Positions 1 to 5,920 of a stretch of DNA of 7,754 nucleotides are shown piece after piece. The stretch lies in contig JAKAYH010000095.1 in the NCBI GenBank assembly GCA_021826835.1, positions 1 through 7,754 of the forward strand, read 5' to 3'. A program made the translations under genes and the position numbers. Within the stretch, counting starts at the first letter, position 1. Every line of letters starts with the position of its first letter. The notes under the pieces were generated by a model. It was not told the origin of the DNA. It made no database searches and saw only the letters and a list, made by a program, of their open reading frames with translations. This stretch comes from Thermoplasmata archaeon. GTDB lineage: Archaea > Thermoplasmatota > Thermoplasmata > Thermoplasmatales > Thermoplasmataceae.

Positions 1-233
1 AAGACCTTTATTCAGGAATAATAAGTAAAAAATTTGCGAATACTTATTACAAAAATTTATAGAACAAGCCTCAATAGTAAATGTCATTATTAAAAAGTTG
101 ATCTCGGTTGTATAACAATAGTTATACGGCGTGATTTCAATCTTTTATGTGCAGAATGATCCGAGCCATCACAGAATATATGCATTCGAATCTCCAAACA
201 TAGTGTCCAGCAAACACAGCCACAACTAAGTAG
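1..233. other. AT-rich stretch without an identifiable gene
   Basis: All six frames are broken here. In the + frame starting at base 3, nineteen open codons (beginning DLYSGIISKK) run to a TAG at 60-62; this could be the end of a gene entering from the left, but it is too short to identify. A 72-codon open frame on the minus strand (90-308) has no recognisable motif and overlaps the more convincing remnant on the + strand. Part of this stretch may be decayed upstream sequence of that remnant. I see no CRISPR-type direct repeats, tRNA or clear promoter. Confidence 0.4.
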
Positions 234-528
234 TTTATTGAGAAAATCAGTAATAAACGACGTACACTTAAAAGATATAATGTTTAAGAATATCATGGAA
301 TTGAGCATAACTATCTAAGGAAAGGCAAAAACATTAGAATTCAAGATTCCTGATATTGAAATATCAAGGAATGATACTATCATTATGCAGAATACGATAA
401 TGTCAATTAACCCTCAAAAGAGGAAAGAGCTAGGAATAAACAAATCTACCCTCTGGTATCAGCAAAGGAAGATTAAAGAGGGGAAAGAGATTAAAGTTTA
501 TAGGAAGACAAGGGTGAAAATAAATTGA
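234..528 (+). pseudogene. Possible remnant of a cas1 gene (C-terminal tail of the CRISPR integrase)
   Basis: The longest open piece runs from after a TAA at 316-318 to a TGA at 526-528. It reads GKAKTLEFKIPDIEIS and later LGINKSTLWYQQRKIKEGK, ending near KVYRKTRVKIN. This pattern (residues L.F..P, then a short spacer, then LGI.KSTL.Y....I..GK...Y.K) resembles the C-terminal tail of many euryarchaeal Cas1 proteins as I remember them. Upstream, matching pieces occur in shifted frames: FIEKISNK (234-257), then LKDIMFKNIMEL (268-303), then HNYLR (306-320). Joined, they read like the last helices of Cas1 (IMEL-x-HNYLR-GKAK). At least two indels and an in-frame stop therefore break the gene, and the N-terminal and catalytic parts are not visible. 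cas2 and a repeat array are also absent. It could instead be the tail of another DNA-binding recombinase. The assignment rests on motif memory, not on a search. Confidence 0.45.
512..516 (+). promoter_or_regulatory. Ribosome binding site (GGTGA) of the FkbM gene
   Basis: GGTGA matches the core of the archaeal Shine-Dalgarno sequence (complement of the 16S rRNA tail) and lies 8 bases before the TTG at 525. The frame is closed by a TAG at 501-503 and offers no ATG nearby, so this site decides the TTG start. Confidence 0.6.
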
Positions 529-1448
529 ATTACAAAATAGCAAACTTGATACGTGCATATTTAAGATTCAGAGAATTAACAGTAGAAGGCGACAGATATA
601 CTGTAGAAAATCCAATCTCGATCATTATTCATAAAAAAGGATTAATAAAGCTTAGCAACGGTTTTTCAATTCCATTTGATAAAGATACGAAAAATAAATA
701 TTTAAGTATAGTTTACTTCGCTTTGATAAACGGGATCAGGTTTGGTGAAGGAAAATACCAATGGAAGTTAGATTATAAAAATGGAATAATTGAAACCTAT
801 CAGGGAATAAAATTCAAAATTAATCAAGTCTGGCTACTTGATGAAACTTTTCTCTACCAAATTCATTTCTCAGGTCTAGATTTAAAAAACAAAGTAGTTG
901 TAACGGCGGGAGCCTATATTGGAGATACTCCTCTTTTTTATTCTTATTATGGGGCCAAGGTTTATGGTTTTGAACCAGATCCAATTTCTTACGGCCAAGC
1001 TTTAGAAAACATAAAATTGAATCCAAAACTTTCGGAAAACATAGTTTTGAGAAATTATGCTATAGGGACTGATAGAGACATAGACTTTCCTGTGAATCCG
1101 AATGGCAGTGGAGGCTCTTCCGTATATGAAGTTGAGGGATTAAAGACGGTTAAGATCAAATCAAAGAGTATTTCAACGGTTTTAAATGAATTTAATATAT
1201 CAGAACCGTTTCTTCTTGACCTTGATATTAAGGGTTCAGAGTTTTCAGTGATAGAGGACGCCTCTATTGAGAAGTTCCAAAGAATTAGAATAGAGTACTC
1301 TCCTTATTTGCTTAACTCTAAAAATGAGACCCTTGACTATTTATTAAATAAATTAAAGAATTATGGCTTTAATAAAGTTAGAATTTACAAACACAATAAT
1401 CTTCGCTTTGACTTAATGAATCACGGTACACTAGAAGCCGAAAAATAA
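525..1448 (+). CDS. FkbM-family SAM-dependent methyltransferase
   Basis: This 307-residue protein has an N-terminal part of about 115 residues without a clear motif, then a Rossmann-type methyltransferase domain of the FkbM family. Visible landmarks are motif I at residues 124-134 (VVVTAGAYIGD), the acidic loop GFEPDP at 148-153, and the post-II segment DLDIKGSEF at 232-240, which corresponds to the family's usual K-D-EG-E signature. Family members O-methylate sugars or other small molecules. Lying next to a dTDP-rhamnose cassette, this one may methylate a surface-glycan sugar, but that is inference. Motif I normally begins with an Asp before the glycine-rich loop; here the aligned position is Thr127. 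The gene starts at TTG with a GGTGA ribosome binding site, and its start overlaps the stop of the upstream remnant as TTGA. It is visibly more AT-rich than the rml genes: in single hand-counted 60-base samples, 30% GC (781-840) against 55% (2701-2760). No signal peptide or membrane segment is apparent. Confidence 0.8.
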   Translation: MNYKIANLIRAYLRFRELTVEGDRYTVENPISIIIHKKGLIKLSNGFSIPFDKDTKNKYLSIVYFALINGIRFGEGKYQWKLDYKNGIIETYQGIKFKINQVWLLDETFLYQIHFSGLDLKNKVVVTAGAYIGDTPLFYSYYGAKVYGFEPDPISYGQALENIKLNPKLSENIVLRNYAIGTDRDIDFPVNPNGSGGSSVYEVEGLKTVKIKSKSISTVLNEFNISEPFLLDLDIKGSEFSVIEDASIEKFQRIRIEYSPYLLNSKNETLDYLLNKLKNYGFNKVRIYKHNNLRFDLMNHGTLEAEK

Positions 1449-1883
1449 TTTTAATCCTACCATTGCAACACTAGTTACCGTATCAGAAAGACTGACACCA
1501 GCAATGTTCCAGCACATTGCCGACAACGATGGATAATATAGAATAGAAGAATACTGATAATATATCACTATTACTCAATAAGTCATAGATGTTTAGGGCC
1601 TCCTTAGGCTGATCAGTCAATATTCTATGAAAAAGTTCGTTGGACAAATTTCTTATCCTTTTCTTATTTATAAATTTTCTCACCTCTTCGAACTACCAAT
1701 GATGAAAGAATTAACAGGGTATTAAAAAGGTATGTAAATTATTTCTAGTCTCATTTTCTGATCTGTTGCGATATTGCTGGAGTATTCTTGCAGGTATTTT
1801 AGAGGCACAGTTGACTGTCGCGAGGCTCTCGTAAAATATTAAAATGTTGTATTGTTAAATTAGTTTTCACATGCCAATACAGA
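1449..1883. other. Non-coding stretch with decayed reading-frame fragments
   Basis: There is no intact gene between the FkbM gene and the rmlA promoter. Short open pieces occur on both strands. On the minus strand, a 66-codon frame (1683-1483, GTG start, beginning RKFINKKRIRNLSNELFHR) continues three further codons upstream to a TAG. On the + strand, about 28 codons end in LTPAMFQHIADNDG near 1532, and another piece near 1695-1745 reads TNDERINRVLKRYVNYF before a TAG. None can be assigned to a family. Multiple stops between coding-like pieces suggest the debris of one or more mobile or accessory genes. Confidence 0.4.
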
Positions 1884-1890
1884 TATAATT
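1884..1890 (+). promoter_or_regulatory. TATA-like box for the rml cassette
   Basis: TATAATT lies about 30 bases before the ATG at 1917, the distance expected for an archaeal TATA box when transcription starts at or just before the start codon. No Shine-Dalgarno sequence is seen in front of either candidate ATG (1917 or 1932), which fits a leaderless or near-leaderless transcript. A BRE-like purine stretch is not obvious. Confidence 0.45.
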
Positions 1891-1916
1891 ATTGTGCATA
1901 ATTTGATAACTTTCTT

Positions 1917-2993
1917 ATGCTTATCCAAAATATGAAAGGCGTACTCCTTCATGGCGGCTCAGGGACTCGTCTGAGGCCATTCACATATACAGACGTTAAG
2001 CAGCTTCTACCGATAGCTGGAAAACCAATAAGTGAATATGCCCTTGAAAATCTAAAGGATGTGGGCATTAAGGATATTGACATTGTTATCGGTTCTGTGG
2101 GCGGCAACGAAGTAAAAAGCTATTATGGGAACGGAGAAAAGTGGGGAGTAAGTATAAGTTATACCTATCAGGAGAAACCTCTTGGGATTGCTCATGCCAT
2201 CAGTCTCACGAAAGAATTTGTAGGAAATGATGATTTCATAGTATTCCTGGGTGACAACTATCTTAATGATGGCATATCCTCCCTTTATGATGCGTATAGT
2301 TCTGATGAAATGGATGGGATGCTTGCCCTTGTGAAGGTTAAGAACCCTTCCCAGTTCGGTATAGCAGAAGTCCGGAATGGGAAAATTGTAAAACTTGTAG
2401 AGAAGCCAAAGGAACCGAAATCGGATCTCGCCATAGCTGGGGTGTATTTTCTCAAACCTGAGATATTCGATGTGATCTCCAGCCTCAAACCTTCTGCGAG
2501 AGGTGAATATGAGATCACTGAAGCATACCAGGATATGATCGATCACGGTAAGAGAATAGGATATTCCATTGTAACCGGCTGGTTCAAGGATACAGGAACC
2601 GTGGACGATTTCCTTGAGTGCAATCGTCTCGTTCTGGACAAGATACCCAATAATCCCTCATCGGCAAAGAAGAATATTTCAGGTCGCGTGTTTATCGATC
2701 CCTCTGCCAGTGTTGATGAGAACTCCACAATCCTCGGCCCATGTTACGTGGGCCCAAATGCGGTGATCAACAACTGTTACGTTGGGCCTTTCACAAGCAT
2801 AGGCGCAGGCTGCAAGGTCAATAACGCTGACGTGGAAGATTCAATACTCATGGACGGCGCAATAATCGACCTCGGTTCTTCCGCTACAGTCAGAAAGAGC
2901 ATAATAGGACCTAACGCAAGAGTCTCGGTCGGAAAGGATCCGAAAAAGGTTATCCGCCTTATCCTTGGAAGAGATTCGTCGGTGGAACTTTGA
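1917..2993 (+). CDS. rmlA: Glucose-1-phosphate thymidylyltransferase, long archaeal form (first step to dTDP-rhamnose)
   Basis: The enzyme joins glucose-1-phosphate and dTTP to make dTDP-glucose, in the cytoplasm. The 358-residue product begins with the nucleotidyltransferase signature LHGGSGTRLRPFT (residues 11-23) and KQLLPIAGKP (28-37). It continues with LGDN (111-114, metal/substrate region), VEKP (161-164), GEYEITEAYQ (196-205) and GWFKDTGTVDD (221-231). From about residue 255 to 345 it carries hexapeptide-like repeats (IDPSASV, ILGPCYVGPNAVI, YVGPFTSIGAGC) forming a left-handed beta-helix. This makes it the long form of about 350 residues rather than the bacterial form of about 290. The reading frame opens at ATG 1917, but conserved sequence begins at the ATG at 1932 (MKGVLLHGG); without an RBS the choice is open, and the TATA spacing favours 1917. 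Its last bases overlap rmlD (TTGA). A related sugar-1-phosphate nucleotidyltransferase activity is the alternative, but the complete rml set argues for RmlA. Confidence 0.9.
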   Translation: MLIQNMKGVLLHGGSGTRLRPFTYTDVKQLLPIAGKPISEYALENLKDVGIKDIDIVIGSVGGNEVKSYYGNGEKWGVSISYTYQEKPLGIAHAISLTKEFVGNDDFIVFLGDNYLNDGISSLYDAYSSDEMDGMLALVKVKNPSQFGIAEVRNGKIVKLVEKPKEPKSDLAIAGVYFLKPEIFDVISSLKPSARGEYEITEAYQDMIDHGKRIGYSIVTGWFKDTGTVDDFLECNRLVLDKIPNNPSSAKKNISGRVFIDPSASVDENSTILGPCYVGPNAVINNCYVGPFTSIGAGCKVNNADVEDSILMDGAIIDLGSSATVRKSIIGPNARVSVGKDPKKVIRLILGRDSSVEL

Positions 2994-3832
2994 CTTCGCT
3001 GATTATTTTTGGTGGATCCGGACAGTTAGGGAAGAGTCTTTCCTCTCTATTCCCTGAAGCCATCTCCTACAGTCATTCCTCAGACAATAGAGAGGCAGAT
3101 ATCACCAATTTTAAGCAGTTGAAAGAAATCTTTCAATCGGAAAAACCTGAGATTGTCATAAACGCCTCTGCCTTCACAAATGTCGATGCATGCGAATTGG
3201 AAAAGGAGAGGGCGTTTGCTGTGAACTCCCTGGGCGTGATGAATATCGCATCTCTCTGCAGGGAATACTCCTCAAAATTCATTCATTTTTCCACCGACTA
3301 TGTATTCAGTGGGAATAAAGGTCAATATTCGGAGGATTCTGTCCCTGATCCAATAAACTATTACGGATTCTCGAAATCCATAGGTGATGCTTACGCATTA
3401 TCCGCCCCATCATCGCTCGTGGTCCGAACCTCCGGAGTATATGGGTATGGAAAGAATTTCCCGAGATTTCTTTGCGACAGCCTCAATGCGGGAAAAACCG
3501 TAAATGTGATTGAAGGATACTATTCCCCAATAACATCCGAGTTGCTTGCACGCTCTGTAAAATATTTAATCGAACACGATAAAAACATCTCCGGTATATT
3601 GAACATCGCAGGAGAGAAGATATCGAGATTCGATCTTGCCAAAACTATCGCCACGACATTCAATTTCAATTCGGATCTAATTGTGAAAGCACAAAAGTTA
3701 TCCAACATGAAAGCTCTTCGCCCCTATGACTCGTCCCTTGACATTTCAAAGGCAAAAAGAATCATCGATTTTGACTTTTACAGCATAGACGCAAACATGA
3801 GATCGTTCAGGAAAATCTTAGGTGACTCGTAA
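2990..3832 (+). CDS. rmlD: dTDP-4-dehydrorhamnose reductase (last step to dTDP-rhamnose)
   Basis: The enzyme reduces dTDP-4-keto-L-rhamnose to dTDP-L-rhamnose using NAD(P)H. It is a 280-residue short-chain dehydrogenase of the extended type, a normal family length. The N-terminal nucleotide-binding loop is GGSGQLGKS (residues 8-16). INASAFTNVDACE (57-69) and STDYVFSG (101-108) are typical of RmlD. The catalytic Tyr/Lys pair sits in YGFSK (Tyr125, Lys129), and RPYDSSLDISK (244-254) is the C-terminal substrate-region motif. The start is TTG at 2990, sharing TTGA with the rmlA stop; GGTGG at 2981-2985 is a close ribosome binding site, and starting there gives the expected first strand TSLIIFGGSG. 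Expression is probably coupled to rmlA. Confidence 0.88.
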   Translation: MTSLIIFGGSGQLGKSLSSLFPEAISYSHSSDNREADITNFKQLKEIFQSEKPEIVINASAFTNVDACELEKERAFAVNSLGVMNIASLCREYSSKFIHFSTDYVFSGNKGQYSEDSVPDPINYYGFSKSIGDAYALSAPSSLVVRTSGVYGYGKNFPRFLCDSLNAGKTVNVIEGYYSPITSELLARSVKYLIEHDKNISGILNIAGEKISRFDLAKTIATTFNFNSDLIVKAQKLSNMKALRPYDSSLDISKAKRIIDFDFYSIDANMRSFRKILGDS

Positions 3833-3834
3833 TG

Positions 3835-3843
3835 TTAATTATA
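3835..3843 (+). promoter_or_regulatory. Possible internal TATA box before rmlC
   Basis: TTAATTATA in the 30-base gap after rmlD is centred about 24 bases before the rmlC ATG. No ribosome binding site lies between it and the ATG. This would suit a leaderless internal transcript of rmlC-rmlB. AT-rich gaps give such matches by chance, so confidence is low. Confidence 0.3.
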
Positions 3844-3862
3844 CCACGAGCCATACACTTTC

Positions 3863-4423
3863 ATGCCTTTCAGCTTCATTAAGTTAAACATTCCCGATGT
3901 TATTTTAATTGAACCGGCATCTTACGTAGATTCAAGAGGATACTTTTTAGAGATGTTCAAATCCTCTTCTTTCAGCGAGAATGGAATAGATCTTAGATTT
4001 TCCCAGGACAATCTCTCTTTCTCAAAAAGAGGAACCGTGAGGGGACTGCACTTCCAGAAGCACCCTTACGAGCAAGGGAAGCTTGTTTCTGTAATCACAG
4101 GCAGCATATTCGATGTTGCAGTTGATCTACGTATTAATTCAGAGACATTCGGTAAATACGTTTCCGCTAACCTCTCTGAGGATAATCACAGGTCACTGTG
4201 GATTCCACCCGGATTCGGCCATGGTTTCATGGCCCTTGAGGATTCTCATGTGATGTACAAGGTCACAAACGAATACAACAAGGAGTATGATTCCGGGATA
4301 GTGTGGAATGATCCGGATATCGGAATAGGATGGCCTGATATCGAACCAATAATTTCCGATAAGGACAGAAAGCTTATGCCTTTCGAAAAATATAAGGAAG
4401 AAATGGGGATGATCAGGGAATGA
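3863..4423 (+). CDS. rmlC: dTDP-4-dehydrorhamnose 3,5-epimerase
   Basis: The enzyme epimerises C3 and C5 of dTDP-4-keto-6-deoxyglucose to give dTDP-4-keto-L-rhamnose. The 186 residues match the usual cupin-fold RmlC length. Seen in sequence: the N-terminal DVILIEP (residues 12-18), DSRGYFLE (23-30), and RGLHFQ (60-65) with the catalytic base His63. Further along are the core strand IFDVAVDLR (82-90), PPGFGHGF (115-122) with a second conserved His120, the active-site Tyr132 in VMYKV, and SDKD (165-168) for the Asp of the catalytic dyad. The start MPFSFIKLNIPDVILIEP is the family's usual opening. The gene follows rmlD by 30 bases and overlaps rmlB by ATGA. Confidence 0.92.
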   Translation: MPFSFIKLNIPDVILIEPASYVDSRGYFLEMFKSSSFSENGIDLRFSQDNLSFSKRGTVRGLHFQKHPYEQGKLVSVITGSIFDVAVDLRINSETFGKYVSANLSEDNHRSLWIPPGFGHGFMALEDSHVMYKVTNEYNKEYDSGIVWNDPDIGIGWPDIEPIISDKDRKLMPFEKYKEEMGMIRE

Positions 4424-5385
4424 AACTTCTGGTTACCGGCGGGTTGGGATTTATAGGATCAAATTTCATTAATTACTGGATTTCCAATCATCCTGATGAC
4501 TATATTGTTAACGTAGACAAGGTTACTTATGCAGCAAACTTTGACAACATCAGCGAACCCAATTATAGAAATTATAGGTTTGTGAAGGCGGACATAAATG
4601 ATAAGAAGGTGATGGAAGAACTCATAGCCTCTTCAGACACTATAATAAATTTCGCAGCTGAATCACATGTTGATAATTCCATAGCCTCTCCAGAGGAATT
4701 CCTCAAATCCAATTACATGGGTGTATTCAATATACTTGAACTGGTACGAAAGTACGATAAGAGATTTCACCAGGTCTCCACAGATGAGGTCTACGGTTCC
4801 CTGCCACTCGATTCTCATGACCGTTTTGATGAGAATTCTTGCTACAATCCTAAAAATCCATATTCCTCAACCAAGGCAGCTGCAGATCACCTTATTCGAG
4901 CCTATGTTAATACCTATGGAATAAAGGCAACAATATCAAACTGCAGCAACAATTTTGGATCCAACCAGCATCCGGAGAAGCTCATTCCAAAAACGATCCT
5001 CAATGCCCTCTCAAACCGAAGAATACCAATATACGGTAGTGGGAAACAGGTCAGGGACTGGATATATGTGGAGGATCACTGCACAGCCCTCGATTCAATA
5101 ATTCACAATGGCAGAATAGGCCAAACCTATCTTGTAAGTTCAGAAAATGAAATAAGCAATATTGAAGTGGTTAACAGGATTCTGAGCATTCTCGATGCAC
5201 CGAATAATCTGATCGAATATGTTTCCGATCGGCCGGGGCATGACAAGAGGTATGCATTGAGTCCAGAAAGGATTAAAAAAGAGCTAGGATGGTCTCCAAG
5301 AAATAATTTTGAGGATGCTCTAAGGGAGACTATAAATCATTATCATGAAAATATCTCCAAGTATACTAAGATGAATTGTGTTTAG
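4420..5385 (+). CDS. rmlB: dTDP-glucose 4,6-dehydratase
   Basis: The enzyme converts dTDP-glucose to dTDP-4-keto-6-deoxyglucose with tightly bound NAD+; it acts between RmlA and RmlC. The 321-residue product is an extended short-chain dehydrogenase of normal length. Motifs: GGLGFIG (residues 7-13) for NAD binding, FAAESHVDNSI (78-88), and STDEVYG (120-126) with catalytic Thr121, Asp122 and Glu123. These are followed by NPYSSTKAAAD (147-156) with the Tyr148/Lys152 pair, RDWIYVEDH (212-220) and RPGHDKRYA (271-279). The ATG overlaps the rmlC stop codon (ATGA), indicating translational coupling. The last residues (TKMNCV) are not conserved in my experience of the family. No other gene in the window duplicates its activity. 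Confidence 0.93.
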   Translation: MKLLVTGGLGFIGSNFINYWISNHPDDYIVNVDKVTYAANFDNISEPNYRNYRFVKADINDKKVMEELIASSDTIINFAAESHVDNSIASPEEFLKSNYMGVFNILELVRKYDKRFHQVSTDEVYGSLPLDSHDRFDENSCYNPKNPYSSTKAAADHLIRAYVNTYGIKATISNCSNNFGSNQHPEKLIPKTILNALSNRRIPIYGSGKQVRDWIYVEDHCTALDSIIHNGRIGQTYLVSSENEISNIEVVNRILSILDAPNNLIEYVSDRPGHDKRYALSPERIKKELGWSPRNNFEDALRETINHYHENISKYTKMNCV

Positions 5386-5400
5386 TTCAGGCTGATCAGA

Positions 5401-5760
5401 ATGATGGTAGCAAACAGCAGGAAAAAGTCTCCAGTTACATATTCTGAGATCCCTCTGTTCCTCAGTCTCGTCGACTACCCTAATAATTATTTTGCCAGCG
5501 ATGATCCTAAAAAAATCATGGAATTCTACGATAGTTCCGAGAATAAGGAACAATTGATACAGTGGATGAAAGAGCGTCCAAAAGTCGTTGCTAATATTCA
5601 TGGGGTTGAGGGGGACTCGAAGATCATTGTTGTAATACCAACTGCTGACTTCAATGGGAAATATGCAAAGGAATACAAAGAGAAAATATTCAAAGGCTTT
5701 CACATAATATTTGTAGAAAGCGGAGAAGTTCCGGATCTTTATTTCAATTTGTTCGTATAG
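5401..5760 (+). CDS. Small protein, probably the N-terminal stub of a family-2-type glycosyltransferase
   Basis: The 119-residue product opens with TYSEIPLFLSLVDYP (residues 14-28). It then has a stretch rich in charged residues, a first beta strand IIVVIPTADFNGKYAKE (74-90), and FKGFHIIFVESGE (97-109) before PDLYFN near the end. A strand ending in IPT followed by a basic segment and a second strand ending in E/D-SG is how the nucleotide-sugar-binding half of GT-A family-2 glycosyltransferases begins. In full-length proteins several hundred residues should follow, including a DxD-type motif, which is absent here. I therefore read it as truncated, although it may still be translated. ATG 5401 or 5404 could be the start; no clear ribosome binding site is present. 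It follows rmlB by 15 bases on the same strand and may have been the rhamnosyl or another sugar transferase of this locus. Confidence 0.5.
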   Translation: MMVANSRKKSPVTYSEIPLFLSLVDYPNNYFASDDPKKIMEFYDSSENKEQLIQWMKERPKVVANIHGVEGDSKIIVVIPTADFNGKYAKEYKEKIFKGFHIIFVESGEVPDLYFNLFV

Positions 5761-5891
5761 CGAGGAACCTTTAAAATACGTCCTTGTGTCTGAAATTATT
5801 TTGCTTTGGTTTACAGAGTAGTAACTATCTTAAGTCGAATTTTAGAGTAAATTAATTTTATTTACTTTGATGATACAAATAGCGATATCAC

Positions 5892-5900
5892 TATATATAA
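5892..5900 (+). promoter_or_regulatory. TATA box of the MTHFR-family gene
   Basis: TATATATAA is centred 25 bases ahead of the ATG at 5921, with no ribosome binding site in between. This is the textbook arrangement for an archaeal leaderless transcript. It is the best promoter match in the window and marks the gene as a transcription unit separate from the rml cassette. Confidence 0.65.
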
Positions 5901-5920
5901 GTGAATACTGACAATTTGAA

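Noticed and set aside
90..308. 72-codon open frame on the minus strand
   Set aside because: No recognisable motif, low-complexity composition, and it lies opposite the Cas1-like remnant, whose protein pattern is more convincing.
1..530. Search for a CRISPR array near the Cas1-like remnant
   Set aside because: I found no regularly spaced direct repeats by eye on either strand; any array would be outside the window.
2052..2546. 164-codon minus-strand open frame inside rmlA
   Set aside because: It is the antisense shadow of a strongly conserved rmlA region and has no family features of its own.
5320..5703. 127-codon minus-strand open frame across the end of rmlB and the glycosyltransferase stub
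   Set aside because: The opposite strand carries the rmlB C-terminus and a GT-like N-terminus in register; the minus product shows no motif.
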